A stretch of 63,884 bases of DNA from SIG565 sp045540055 (GCA_045540055.1 JAZQGO010000010.1:1-63884); one strand, 5' to 3'; positions 30,037 to 39,691 are shown, counted from the stretch's first letter. The notes: generated by a model from the sequence alone, not told the origin. Made by a program: numbers and translations.

Positions 30037-31446
30037 TTATTTGCCCTCCAGACCAAAATATATTTTAGCATTGTTATAGCAAATACCCTTGACAATGCAT
30101 TCAAGTGCCTTTTTATCATACGGATATTCGCCGTTTTCAACCCATTCACCTATAAGACCGCAAAGAATTCTGCGGAAGTATTCGTGACGGGTATAGCTTA
30201 AGAAGGAGCGTGAGTCGGTAAGCATACCTACAAAGTTACCAAGCAGGCTTAGGTTCGCAAGGCTTGTCAGCTGGTCACGCATACCCTGCTTGTTATCATT
30301 AAACCACCAAGCACTGCCGTGCTGTATCTTGCCCTTGGCCTCGGTACCCTGAAAGGAGCCGAGAAGCGTATCGATAAACTCGTTGTCGCTCGGGTCAAGA
30401 CTGTAAATTATTGTTTTGGGCAGGTTATCCTCACCCTCTAATTTATCAAGCAGACCTGCTAATTGTTTAGCACTGGGCGCGGGGCCTATACAGTCAAAGC
30501 CTGTGTCGGCACCAAGACGGGCGAACATTTTTGAGTTGGGATTTCTCAGACAGTTATAGTGTAGCTGCATAACCCAACCAAGTCTTTTATACTCTCTCGC
30601 ACAGAAAAGCAAAAGCTCGGTTTTAAAGCCCTCGGCCTCAAGTGCGGTAATGCTCTGGCCGCTTAATACCTTTTTCATCAATATATCGTTTTCAGCCGTG
30701 TCGACAGGGGCATATACCATATAATCAAGGCCGTGGTCACTCGCCTTACAGCCGTGATTGTGGAAATACTCAATTCTGTTTTTAAGCGCCACTTTCAGAG
30801 ACTCGACATCCTTAATATCTACACCCGAAGCAGAAGACAACTGCGAAATATATTCACACCAGCCTGACTTTTCGATATTCAGCGCCTTATCGGGTCTGAA
30901 GGACGGGGCAACAACCGTTTTAAAGCTATCATCCTCCATCAGCTTTTTGTGCCACTCAAGTGAATCTATCGGGTCATCGGTTGTGCCGATGAAGGTCACA
31001 TTACTTTTGCTTATAATGCCTCGAACACCCATATCAGCGTCTGATAATTTCTGTTTAGCAATATCCCAGACCTCGCGCGCCGTATCAGCATTTAAAACAC
31101 CGTCAAAGCCAAAGTAATTCTTAAGTTCTAAATGGCACCAGTGATACATGGGGTTGCCAATGGCTTTGGGAAGGCACTCGGCAAATTTTTCGAATTTTTC
31201 GTAATCGTTGGCGTCTCCCGTTATATAGCGTTCATCAACACCATTGGAACGCATTATGCGCCATTTATAATGGTCGCCAGAGAGCCACACTTCATATAGA
31301 TTATTAAAATGCCTGTCCTCGTAAATCTCTTTGGGGCTTACATGACAGTGATAGTCAATAATCGGCATATCAGCCGCAAAGCTGTGATAAAGCTCTCGTG
31401 CCGCTGAGGTTGTAAGTAAAAAATCTTTACCCATAAACTCCTTCAT
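30037..31446 (-). CDS. uxaC: Glucuronate isomerase
   Basis: 469-residue uronate isomerase converting glucuronate to fructuronate (and galacturonate to tagaturonate). It is an amidohydrolase-fold enzyme with the N-terminal metal motif PIIDYHCHVSPKEI (HxH). Family segments YHWCHLELKNYFG, LGWVMQLHYNCLRNPN and AWWFNDNKQGMRDQL are present, along with LTDSRSFLSYTRHEYFRRIL near the C-terminus. Length matches UxaC (about 465). It is first in the uxaC-uxuA-uxuB operon, whose upstream neighbour is the AraC regulator reading the same way, 75 bases away. Confidence 0.96.
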   Translation of the reverse strand: MKEFMGKDFLLTTSAARELYHSFAADMPIIDYHCHVSPKEIYEDRHFNNLYEVWLSGDHYKWRIMRSNGVDERYITGDANDYEKFEKFAECLPKAIGNPMYHWCHLELKNYFGFDGVLNADTAREVWDIAKQKLSDADMGVRGIISKSNVTFIGTTDDPIDSLEWHKKLMEDDSFKTVVAPSFRPDKALNIEKSGWCEYISQLSSASGVDIKDVESLKVALKNRIEYFHNHGCKASDHGLDYMVYAPVDTAENDILMKKVLSGQSITALEAEGFKTELLLFCAREYKRLGWVMQLHYNCLRNPNSKMFARLGADTGFDCIGPAPSAKQLAGLLDKLEGEDNLPKTIIYSLDPSDNEFIDTLLGSFQGTEAKGKIQHGSAWWFNDNKQGMRDQLTSLANLSLLGNFVGMLTDSRSFLSYTRHEYFRRILCGLIGEWVENGEYPYDKKALECIVKGICYNNAKIYFGLEGK

Positions 31447-31521
31447 ATATATTCTCCTATCGGTTTTTATTTAAGTATATCACATATTTTCAGGCGGTGT
31501 CTATTGCATATCGCCTTTAAT

Positions 31522-32754
31522 TTATTGCATATTTGCTATCACTCTGTACTCTCGGGGTGTTTTACCTGTATATTTTTTAAACACCTTTGAGAAATACTGC
31601 ACATCCATTATGCCGCAATGAAGCGCAATGGTCTGTATCTGCAGCTTGGTGGTCACAAGCAGGTGCATAGCGTGCTTGACACGCTTGGAGTTTATATATT
31701 CGGTAACGGTCATTCCCGTTTCCTTTTTAAATACGGTCGATAAATAGCCTGCGCTGACATTCTGAGCCTGAGCTAAAATGCTGAGCGTCAAATTAGCAGA
31801 CAAATCAGACTCTATATAGATTATCGCCTTTTGTACCGTCGAAGAATAGTTGCGCATTGAATGCTTGCGCACAAGTCGGCAGTATGAACGGAACATATCC
31901 TGCATCAGCGCTTCCATTTCGTTTGTTGTGCCCATCTGCTCAATTTTTGAGGCGAAGTTAGACGACAGACTGTCAAGATATATAGGATGAACACCACCGT
32001 TTTCTGCCGCCTTGCGAGAAAGTGTATTCATTATAATACCGTAGTTTTTAAGGTTTCGCAGAGGGTCTGCAAGTCGCTTTTCAAACGCCTTTGCGCCGAA
32101 GTTTGAAAGTATCATATCAACCTTGTGTATCTGCCCCTGGGTAATGGCACGGATGAATTCGTTTTCATAATCGTACCTTTTTTCCATAATGCGCATCTTA
32201 ACAAAAATATCCTCGGCCTCATCATTGCCCATGTTTTTGTTAATCTGTGTTTCATCGGGCTGCAGCACCGTATTTACATCAACCACAGAAAAGGCTCGGC
32301 TGCCGCCCCATATATGCTCACCGAAGGTGTCAAGCATAACAAACAGATGACTCGTTTCGGCAATTACAGGTATATTCGAATAATAATCTTCAAGCAATTT
32401 TAGCTTTTTGGGGGAAACGGCGAATTTTTCGCCGATCTCTAAAATCTGCCTGTTGGTAATCCGCGAGGAAAGATACGGTCCAATCATAAAAATCGTTTCG
32501 TTGGCCGTATCAGGCAACAAAAAGAAAAGGAAGTTAAACCTCAGCGAATTGCTAATCTTATACATTTTATACGGCTCTATATTAAGAAGAACACCGCTAA
32601 AAAAATCATTCATATTAAAGGCAGAACCGAAAATTGTGCGAAACTCATCATCAATCAGTTTTTCCGCCGATTCGTTTTTACCGATAAAGCAAAAGGACAG
32701 ACGGCATTTTTTGAAGGTGTCACACAGAAAGCGCAACTCATTTTCGTAAAGCAT
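31522..32754 (-). CDS. AraC-family regulator of the uronate locus
   Basis: About 410-residue transcription factor. The N-terminal 280 residues form a large sensor region without transmembrane helices (LRFNFLFFLLPDTANETIFM). The last 100 residues are a double HTH AraC domain: LSANLTLSILAQAQNVSAGY, then LSTVFKKETGMTVTEYINSK, and QIQTIALHCGIMDVQYFSKV followed by FKKYTGKTPREYR. I chose the ATG at 32754, nine bases after GGAG; a TTG further upstream lacks a site. It lies between the uronate catabolic operon and the divergent transporter-GH2 unit and most likely controls both in response to a glucuronide or pathway intermediate. Confidence 0.88.
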   Translation of the reverse strand: MLYENELRFLCDTFKKCRLSFCFIGKNESAEKLIDDEFRTIFGSAFNMNDFFSGVLLNIEPYKMYKISNSLRFNFLFFLLPDTANETIFMIGPYLSSRITNRQILEIGEKFAVSPKKLKLLEDYYSNIPVIAETSHLFVMLDTFGEHIWGGSRAFSVVDVNTVLQPDETQINKNMGNDEAEDIFVKMRIMEKRYDYENEFIRAITQGQIHKVDMILSNFGAKAFEKRLADPLRNLKNYGIIMNTLSRKAAENGGVHPIYLDSLSSNFASKIEQMGTTNEMEALMQDMFRSYCRLVRKHSMRNYSSTVQKAIIYIESDLSANLTLSILAQAQNVSAGYLSTVFKKETGMTVTEYINSKRVKHAMHLLVTTKLQIQTIALHCGIMDVQYFSKVFKKYTGKTPREYRVIANMQ

Positions 32755-32977
32755 TATTCGCATCTCCTCAGCAATTGGCAAATATAAACAAATTTAATTT
32801 GCTATATTTATTATTGTAGTACATTATTTCTCTAATTTCAACTGCTTATTTTGGCAAAAGATAAATATTATACAACTTTTATCGAAAATTTTACTCACAA
32901 TATACAATAAATTCTTTTATAATAAATTTGTGGTTTTATTTTATCAAAAATTTTTTTGTTAGGGGGAATATACAAAA

Positions 32978-34468
32978 ATGAAAAAACCAGTAAAATTAGA
33001 CGCTAACGGTTACCGCAAATTCGGTATACGTGACAGCGTGGCTTATGCAGCCGGTGACCTTGGCTGTAACATGAGTTTTGCGCTTAAAGGCACCATGGCA
33101 CTTTTCTGGACGCAGATTATGGGTATGGGTCTTTGGTACTCACTCCTTTTAATCGTAGTTCAGGTATGGGACGCTATCAACGACCCGCTTATCGGTTCAA
33201 TCATCGACGCTGACCGCCGCAAGTACAAGAGGAATAAGTTCCTTTCTTACATATGGTTCGGTTCTATCGGTCTCATCATTGGCGGCGCATGCTGCTTCCT
33301 ACCCTTCCCAAGCGCACCTGTATGGGCAAAGGCAATAATATTTATTGCAGGCTATGTAATTTGGGACGCCTTCTATACAATCGCAAACGTTCCTTACGGC
33401 TCGCTTCTTTCACTAATTTCTAACGACGCTGCTGATAGAGCTTCTCTCTCGGCTTGGCGTTCAATCGGTTCTATGGTAGGCAATATGCTTCCTATGGTAA
33501 TCCTCCCCTTCATTATGTACAATGCCGACGGTTCTCTTAACGGTTGGAAGGTTTTCCTTGCAGCTCTTATCATGGGCGGCCTTGGCTTCCTTTGCTTCCA
33601 GTTTATGATTAGAAACACCGAAATTCGTGTTGATACTTCGGTTACACTTAATGAAGAGCAGCCGAAATTTAACGTTATTAAGGCTATGGGCAACTTCATT
33701 AAAAACCGTCCCGCAGTTGGCGCTACCGTTGCCGCTATGGGTATGTTTATCGGTATGCAGGGTGCTACAACGGCTGTGTCTGTTGTATTCCAGATATACT
33801 TCAAAAACCCGCAGATTTCGGGTGTTGTCCAGCTCTTCGCTATGATACCGATTATACTGTTTACTCCCCTTGCTCGTAAAATGGTTACCAAATACGGTAA
33901 AAAAGAGCTTTCGGTAATCGGCGCTATCTGCTCGATTATCGGTGGCCTTGGTCTCTTCTTTATCACACCGCAAAACACAGGTCTTGACCTCATCGTTTAC
34001 ATCATCTGTCAGCTTATTTACAGCCTCGGTCTCGGTGTTTACTCAACAGTTTCTTGGGCTATGATGGGCGACGCTATCGACTACAACGAATGGAAGACCG
34101 GCAAGCGTGAGGAAGGCATTGTATATTCACTTCACTCCTTCTTCCGTAAATTAGCTCAGGGTGTTGGCCCTGCCGTAGCACTCGTTATTATGGGCTCACT
34201 CGGTTATGTAAATAACGCTGTTGACCCCGCTACAGGCGAAGCCTTTATCGACGTTACACTGCTTTCCTTTGATGTGGCTGTAAACTTGAGAATTCTTGTT
34301 GCCGCCCTATTCCTTGCATCAGCACTTATGCAGTTCATCGGTTTAGCCCTTATCTACAACCTCGATAAAAAGACACTCGCACGTATGAATAAGGAGCTCG
34401 GCAGAGACGTCGAAGCCGACGACCTTTTAACATACACCACAGCAGAAGACTCTGACAATTTAGCTTAA
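32978..34468 (+). CDS. GPH-family glycoside/glucuronide:cation symporter
   Basis: 496-residue transporter with twelve helices of the glycoside-pentoside-hexuronide family (MelB, UidB/GusB relatives). The N-terminal region GIRDSVAYAAGDLGCNMSFA and DAINDPLIGSIID match the conserved first helices and the cation-site aspartates (WDAINDP). A mid-protein RASLSAWRSIGSMVGN and the C-terminal MMGDAIDYNEWKTGKREEGI are family signatures. It has a strong AGGGGGA site. The GH2 gene follows after 65 bases with an intervening hairpin. With that enzyme and the uronate operon next door, a glucuronide substrate is most likely. Confidence 0.9.
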   Translation: MKKPVKLDANGYRKFGIRDSVAYAAGDLGCNMSFALKGTMALFWTQIMGMGLWYSLLLIVVQVWDAINDPLIGSIIDADRRKYKRNKFLSYIWFGSIGLIIGGACCFLPFPSAPVWAKAIIFIAGYVIWDAFYTIANVPYGSLLSLISNDAADRASLSAWRSIGSMVGNMLPMVILPFIMYNADGSLNGWKVFLAALIMGGLGFLCFQFMIRNTEIRVDTSVTLNEEQPKFNVIKAMGNFIKNRPAVGATVAAMGMFIGMQGATTAVSVVFQIYFKNPQISGVVQLFAMIPIILFTPLARKMVTKYGKKELSVIGAICSIIGGLGLFFITPQNTGLDLIVYIICQLIYSLGLGVYSTVSWAMMGDAIDYNEWKTGKREEGIVYSLHSFFRKLAQGVGPAVALVIMGSLGYVNNAVDPATGEAFIDVTLLSFDVAVNLRILVAALFLASALMQFIGLALIYNLDKKTLARMNKELGRDVEADDLLTYTTAEDSDNLA

Positions 34469-34476
34469 TTAGTTTG

Positions 34477-34505
34477 GTGCCCGATTGTCGAGTGCAATCG
34501 GGTAC
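34477..34505 (+). terminator. Intercistronic hairpin between transporter and GH2 genes
   Basis: An 11-bp stem (GTGCCCGATTG with CAATCGGGTAC, one G-T pair) with a 7-base loop is followed by TTTTG. The weak T run suggests partial termination or mRNA processing that sets different levels for the two genes. Confidence 0.6.
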
Positions 34506-34533
34506 TTTTGATATTATTCTTTGGAGGTACAAA

Positions 34534-36795
34534 ATGAGAACTGTTTTTAATCTTAACGCCAGATGGGCGTTTACAAAGACCGCCACCGAAATACCCACCG
34601 CTATTGATGCGGCGTACGAGGTTGTAGATTTACCGCATTCCTGGAACGCTATCGACGGTCAGGACGGCAATAACGACTACCACCGTGGCACCTGTTACTA
34701 TGTAAAAAGTTTCAATAAGGCAGAGCTGCCTGAAAGCGCGCTTTATTATCTTGAAATCAGAGGTGCTAATTCATCTGCCGACGTTTATTTAGGCGGTAAA
34801 AAACTTGCCCACCACGACGGTGGTTATTCAACCTGGCGTGTAAATCTTACCGAACACCTCAAGGACGAAAACCTGCTCGTTATTGCGGTTGACAATGCGC
34901 CTAACGAAACAGTATATCCGCAGATGGCAGACTTCACCTTCTATGGCGGCTTATACCGTGACGTTAATATTATCTGCGTAAATGAATCACACTTTGATTT
35001 AGACTATTACGGTGGCACAGGCTTAATGGTTACCCCCGAAATTTGCGGCAAGGATGCCAAGGTAGATATTCAGGTTTGGGTAACAAACGCTAAGGATAGC
35101 CATTCGGTAAACTATGTAATTTGCGATGCTGACGGTGAATTGGTAGCCGCTGCACAGAGCAACGAAGGCATTGCTACTTTAAACATTGAAAATGTACACC
35201 TTTGGCACGGGCGCAAAGACCCCTATCTTTACACCGCCAAGGTAGAGCTTATTGAGAATGGCAAGGTAATTGATAGCGTGCAGACCCGCTTCGGTTGCCG
35301 TACTTTCGAGATAGACGCCGAGCGTGGCTTTATACTTAACGGTGAGGAATATGCGCTTCGCGGTGTTTCACGCCATCAGGACAGATGGGGCATCGGTAAC
35401 GCACTTCTCCCTGAGCATCACAAAGAGGATATGGACCTAATTTGTGAGGTTGGCGCTACAACAATTCGTCTTGCTCACTATCAGCACGACCAGTATTTCT
35501 ATGATTTGTGTGACGAGCGCGGTATGGTTATTTGGGCTGAAATCCCCTACATTTCAAAGCATATGCCGACCGGTCGCGAAAACACCATTTCGCAGATGAA
35601 AGAGCTTATCACTCAGAACTATAACCACCCCTCTATCGTTGTTTGGGGACTTTCAAACGAAATCTCTATCGGTGGCAGCACCGATGACCTGCTCGAGAAT
35701 CACAAGATTCTTAACGATTTGTGTCACGAAATGGATAAGACCCGTCTTACCACCATTGCCGCTGTTTCAATGTGTAAAATGGATGACCCCTATTTGCAAA
35801 TCCCCGACGTCGTAAGCTATAACCATTACTTTGGTTGGTACGGTGGGGACACCGATATGAACGGTCCTTGGTTTGATAAATTCCACGCTACGCACCCCAA
35901 TATTCCGATTGGTTGTTCAGAGTACGGTTGTGAGGCACTTAATTGGCACACCTCTGACCCCAAGCAGGGCGACTACACCGAGGAATATCAGGCATACTAC
36001 CACGAAGAGCTTATTAAACAACTCTTTACCCGTAAATATATGTGGGCAACACACGTTTGGAATATGTTTGACTTCGGCGCCGATGCTCGTAACGAAGGCG
36101 GCGAAAACGGTCAGAACCATAAGGGTCTTGTTACCTTCGACCGCAAGTACAAGAAGGACTCCTTCTATGCTTATAAGGCTTGGCTTAGCGACGAAAAATT
36201 TGTTCACCTTTGCGGCAAGAGATATGTTGACAGGGTTGAGGACGTAACAAAGGTTACCGTTTACTCCAATATGCCGGAGGTTGAGCTTTTCGCTAATGGC
36301 GAAAGCCTTGGCAAAAAGACTGCCGACGATCACTTCTTCTATTTTGATGTTCCCAACAAGGATGTTACCGAATTAGTTGCCGTTGCAGGCGAATTTAAAG
36401 ACAGCAGTACCATTCGCAAGGTTGACACCTTTAACGAGGAATATCGTCTTAAAGAAAAGGGTGCTATTCTTAACTGGTTTGACGTTGAGGTTCGCGATGG
36501 CTACTTCTCACTCAACGATAAGATGGGCGATGTTATGAGCACCGTTCGCGGTAAGCTGCTTTTTGCTAAGCTTATGACTAAATTGCTCGGCGGTAATAAG
36601 AAGGACAGCCAAAAGGGCAAGGTTATGGGCTTCGAGGTTAATGACGATATGATGGCTATGATGAACGGCTTTACCGTGCTTCGCCTTATAACCTTAATGG
36701 GCAGTATGGCAGAGGGCAAGATTACCAAAGAAATGTTACTTGACCTTAACGCAAAACTTAACAAAATAAGAAAACCTAAAAAATTAAGAAAGTAA
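34534..36795 (+). CDS. GH2 enzyme, probable beta-glucuronidase
   Basis: 753-residue glycoside hydrolase family 2 protein with no signal peptide. Order: sugar-binding jelly roll (LPHSWNAIDGQDGNN, about 30-150), immunoglobulin-like domain (about 160-255) and TIM barrel (about 260-560). Acid/base E376 is in WGLSNEIS and nucleophile E463 in GCSEYGCEA. N528-H529-K530 gives the N-x-K pattern used by glucuronidases to hold the carboxylate, though some galactosidases also show N-x-K-G. A Met-rich helical C-terminal extension of about 100 residues follows. GGAGG precedes the ATG. The uxaC-uxuA-uxuB context favours glucuronidase; galactosidase is the alternative. Confidence 0.85.
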   Translation: MRTVFNLNARWAFTKTATEIPTAIDAAYEVVDLPHSWNAIDGQDGNNDYHRGTCYYVKSFNKAELPESALYYLEIRGANSSADVYLGGKKLAHHDGGYSTWRVNLTEHLKDENLLVIAVDNAPNETVYPQMADFTFYGGLYRDVNIICVNESHFDLDYYGGTGLMVTPEICGKDAKVDIQVWVTNAKDSHSVNYVICDADGELVAAAQSNEGIATLNIENVHLWHGRKDPYLYTAKVELIENGKVIDSVQTRFGCRTFEIDAERGFILNGEEYALRGVSRHQDRWGIGNALLPEHHKEDMDLICEVGATTIRLAHYQHDQYFYDLCDERGMVIWAEIPYISKHMPTGRENTISQMKELITQNYNHPSIVVWGLSNEISIGGSTDDLLENHKILNDLCHEMDKTRLTTIAAVSMCKMDDPYLQIPDVVSYNHYFGWYGGDTDMNGPWFDKFHATHPNIPIGCSEYGCEALNWHTSDPKQGDYTEEYQAYYHEELIKQLFTRKYMWATHVWNMFDFGADARNEGGENGQNHKGLVTFDRKYKKDSFYAYKAWLSDEKFVHLCGKRYVDRVEDVTKVTVYSNMPEVELFANGESLGKKTADDHFFYFDVPNKDVTELVAVAGEFKDSSTIRKVDTFNEEYRLKEKGAILNWFDVEVRDGYFSLNDKMGDVMSTVRGKLLFAKLMTKLLGGNKKDSQKGKVMGFEVNDDMMAMMNGFTVLRLITLMGSMAEGKITKEMLLDLNAKLNKIRKPKKLRK

Positions 36796-36801
36796 TTTTT
36801 T

Positions 36802-36824
36802 AGCGGTGGGTAGTACCCACCGCT
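36802..36824 (+). terminator. Terminator of the transporter-GH2 operon
   Basis: A 10-bp perfect stem AGCGGTGGGT / ACCCACCGCT with loop AGT is followed by TTTTTTT. Confidence 0.93.
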
Positions 36825-36897
36825 TTTTTTTACTTTAATTATTGAATAAGCCCTGTTTTCGTGTTATACTAAATATGTTAACTAAGGAGGGCAAAAT

Positions 36898-38688
36898 ATG
36901 TATATAACCGACGATATTAGGTATATTGGTGTTAACGACCGAAAAATTGACCTTTTTGAAGGCCAGTACGTTGTGCCTAACGGAATGGCATATAATTCAT
37001 ACGCAATTATTGATGAAAAAATTGCCGTCATGGATACGGTTGATGCCGCTTTCACACACGAATGGCTTGATAATCTCCAAAACGCGCTTGACGGCAAAGC
37101 ACCCGACTATTTAATAGTTCAACACATGGAGCCCGACCATTCGGCAAACATCTTTAATTTTGTAAAGACCTATCCCGACGCTAAAATCGTCTCGTCTGGC
37201 AAAGCTTTTGCAATGATGAAAAACTTTTTCGGCACCGATTTTCACGATAAACAAATAGTTGTTGGAGAGGGTGATATACTAAATATTGGCCGACACGAGC
37301 TTCACTTCATTGCGGCACCGATGGTGCATTGGCCCGAGGTTATCGTAACCTATGATAGCACCGATAAGGTGCTCTTTTCTGCCGACGGCTTTGGTAAATT
37401 CGGCGCACTCGATGCTGACGAGGACTGGGCATGCGAAGCAAGACGTTATTATATAGGTATCGTCGGCAAATACGGCGCACAGGTGCAGAGTCTACTTAAA
37501 AAGGCAGCACTGCTCGATATAGAAAAAATATGCCCACTGCATGGCCCTGTACTCAGCGAGAACCTTGATTACTATTTAGGCCTTTACAACACTTGGTCAA
37601 GCTATCAGCCCGAGGAGGAAGGCATAGTTATAGCCTATACCTCGGTTTACGGCAACACTAAAAAAGCGGTAGAGCTGCTTGCCGAAAAGCTGCGCGCAAA
37701 TGGTTGCCCCAAGGTAGTTATTAACGATTTGGCACGCTGTGATATGGCAGAGGCTATTGAGGATGCCTTTCGATACAGTAAATTAGTTTTGGCAACCACC
37801 ACCTACAATGCCGAAATATTCCCCTTTATGCATTCCTTTATCACGGGTCTTACCGAAAGAAACTTCCAAAATCGTACGGTAGCCCTTATCGAAAACGGAA
37901 GCTGGGCGCCCTTAGCCACTAAGGTTATGAGGGGTATGCTTGAAAAAAGCAAAAACATTACCTTTGCCGAAAACACCGTTAAAATTCTCTCATCATTGGG
38001 TGAAGAAAGCACCGAGCAACTAAGTAAGCTCGCCGATGAACTGTGTAAGGATTATCTTGCCTTGCAGGACTCAACCGCCAATAAAAATGATTTAACCGCT
38101 CTTTTTAATATAGGATACGGCTTGTATGTTGTAACCACTAACGACGGTAAAAAGGATAACGGACTCATTGTAAACACCGTCACTCAGGTAACAAACTCAC
38201 CCAACCGAATTGCAGTGACTATAAGCAAAGAAAATTACTCACACCACATTATAAATCAGACAGGTATTATGAATATTAACTGTCTGACAACCGATACGCC
38301 CTTTAGCGTTTTCGAAAAATTCGGTTTTGCAAGCGGCAGAAACACCGACAAGTTTAAAGATTGCGAGCCAATTCGCTCCGATAACGGTCTTGTGGTCTTA
38401 CCGCGTTATATAAACTCCTTTATGTCGCTTAAGGTTGAAAGCTACGTAGACCTTGGCACACACGGTATGTTTATATGCTCGGTTAGTGAATCGCGGGTGC
38501 TCAGCGACCGCGAAACTATGACCTACAGTTATTATCACAACAATGTAAAGCCCAAGCCCGAAACCGACGGCAAAAAAGGCTTTGTATGCCGAATTTGCGG
38601 CTATGTTTATGAGGGTGACACTCTGCCCGACGACTTTATTTGCCCGCTGTGCAAGCATGGTGCGGCCGACTTTGAAGAAATTAAATAA
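36898..38688 (+). CDS. Flavodiiron protein fused to flavin reductase and rubredoxin domains
   Basis: 596-residue soluble fusion for reducing O2 (or NO). Residues 1-240 are the metallo-beta-lactamase-like diiron domain with all ligands visible: H76-x-E78-x-D80-H81, H144, D163 and H215. Residues 243-390 are the FMN flavodoxin domain (IAYTSVYGNTKKAVE). About 395-545 is a flavin reductase-like domain (NIGYGLYVVTTNDGKKDNG). About 553-596 is a rubredoxin with CRICGYVY and CPLCKHG. The separate modules of the electron path, reductase to rubredoxin to diiron site, are thus on one chain. AGGAGG precedes the ATG, and a free rubredoxin gene follows 30 bases later. Confidence 0.93.
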   Translation: MYITDDIRYIGVNDRKIDLFEGQYVVPNGMAYNSYAIIDEKIAVMDTVDAAFTHEWLDNLQNALDGKAPDYLIVQHMEPDHSANIFNFVKTYPDAKIVSSGKAFAMMKNFFGTDFHDKQIVVGEGDILNIGRHELHFIAAPMVHWPEVIVTYDSTDKVLFSADGFGKFGALDADEDWACEARRYYIGIVGKYGAQVQSLLKKAALLDIEKICPLHGPVLSENLDYYLGLYNTWSSYQPEEEGIVIAYTSVYGNTKKAVELLAEKLRANGCPKVVINDLARCDMAEAIEDAFRYSKLVLATTTYNAEIFPFMHSFITGLTERNFQNRTVALIENGSWAPLATKVMRGMLEKSKNITFAENTVKILSSLGEESTEQLSKLADELCKDYLALQDSTANKNDLTALFNIGYGLYVVTTNDGKKDNGLIVNTVTQVTNSPNRIAVTISKENYSHHIINQTGIMNINCLTTDTPFSVFEKFGFASGRNTDKFKDCEPIRSDNGLVVLPRYINSFMSLKVESYVDLGTHGMFICSVSESRVLSDRETMTYSYYHNNVKPKPETDGKKGFVCRICGYVYEGDTLPDDFICPLCKHGAADFEEIK

Positions 38689-38718
38689 ATATGTATTTTT
38701 TAGGGAGGTGACAGTATT

Positions 38719-38880
38719 ATGAAATATGTATGCGACGTTTGCGGTTGGATTTACGACGAAGAAATAGGTGACCCCGATAACAATATTGAGGCAGGCACAA
38801 AGTTTGAGGACCTTCCCGATGATTTTGTGTGTCCCCTTTGCGGTGTCGATAAGGATAATTTCAGCGAATACGAAGACTAA
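38719..38880 (+). CDS. Rubredoxin (53 aa)
   Basis: Small one-iron electron carrier: KYVCDVCGWIYDEEIGDPDN, then a linker, LPDDFVCPLCGVDKDNFSEY. Both CxxCG knuckles are intact and the length is standard (52-54 residues). GGGAGGTG lies seven bases before the ATG. It is 30 bases behind the flavodiiron fusion and precedes a terminator, so it is co-transcribed and probably feeds electrons to that enzyme or to other rubredoxin-dependent oxygen and peroxide defence enzymes. Confidence 0.95.
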   Translation: MKYVCDVCGWIYDEEIGDPDNNIEAGTKFEDLPDDFVCPLCGVDKDNFSEYED

Positions 38881-38883
38881 CCA

Positions 38884-38910
38884 AAACTCCCTGAATTTTT
38901 CAGGGAGTTT
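38884..38910 (+). terminator. Terminator after rubredoxin
   Basis: A 10-bp stem AAACTCCCTG / CAGGGAGTTT with a 7-base loop is followed by ATTTTTTT. Confidence 0.9.
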
Positions 38911-38986
38911 ATTTTTTTATGCTGTTGAAGTTACATTATATATATGTTAAAATTAAAATACATAAAAATCGCTCTGAGGTGGAAAT

Positions 38987-39679
38987 ATGAAAATAAACGG
39001 TTTTCAAAAAATGACGTTGCTTGACTATCCGTCAAAGGTTGCCTGCACAGTCTTTACAGCAGGCTGTAATTTCCGTTGCCCCTTTTGTCATAATGCGTCG
39101 CTCGTAACACACATTGATGATAATGCACAGTTTACAACCGACGAGGTTTTAAAATATTTAGAAAAGAGAAAGGGTATTTTAGAGGGCGTTTGTATAACGG
39201 GTGGTGAGCCGCTAATACAACCCGATATCGATAAATTCTTGAACAGCGTAAAGGCTCTTGAATATTCGGTAAAGCTTGACACAAACGGTAGCTTCCCCGA
39301 AAAGCTAAAGGAGCTCATAAAAAATGGTCTTGTCGATTACGTTGCGATGGATATAAAGAATTCAAAAGACAAATACGGAAAGACGGTGGGTATAGATAAT
39401 TTTGATATCACACCTATCGAAAAAAGCATACATTTTTTAATGAACAGTGGTGTTGATTACGAGTTCCGCACAACCATTGTTAAGGAATTTCATACAATAG
39501 ACGATATAGAGCAAATAGGCAGTTGGATTAAGGGTGCCAAAAACTACTTTTTACAAAACTTTGTGGACTCCGGCGACCTTATTTGTGCCGACCTAAAGCC
39601 CGTAGATAAGACAGATTTGTACAAAATGCAACAAAAACTACACTATTTTGTGGTAAATTGTGAAATTCGAGGCATTTAA
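38987..39679 (+). CDS. nrdG: Anaerobic ribonucleotide reductase-activating radical SAM protein
   Basis: 230-residue radical SAM activase with the CxxxCxxC cluster motif in TAGCNFRCPFCHNASL, followed by the glycine-rich SAM motif ITGGEPLIQPD and KLDTNGSFPEKL. It would generate the glycyl radical on NrdD using SAM and an electron. It is longer than E. coli NrdG (154) and matches the clostridial long form (about 230). A GAGGTGG site precedes the ATG. nrdD follows 119 bases downstream from its own promoter, so the two are adjacent but at least partly separate transcription units. Confidence 0.92.
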   Translation: MKINGFQKMTLLDYPSKVACTVFTAGCNFRCPFCHNASLVTHIDDNAQFTTDEVLKYLEKRKGILEGVCITGGEPLIQPDIDKFLNSVKALEYSVKLDTNGSFPEKLKELIKNGLVDYVAMDIKNSKDKYGKTVGIDNFDITPIEKSIHFLMNSGVDYEFRTTIVKEFHTIDDIEQIGSWIKGAKNYFLQNFVDSGDLICADLKPVDKTDLYKMQQKLHYFVVNCEIRGI

Positions 39680-39681
39680 TA

Positions 39682-39691
39682 CTATATATTG
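39682..39691. promoter_or_regulatory. Candidate NrdR box core (CTATATATTG)
   Basis: The sequence matches the CWATATATWG core of NrdR boxes and sits about 12 bases upstream of the nrdD -35 element. A second box at the usual spacing is not clear, so the call is tentative. Confidence 0.35.
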
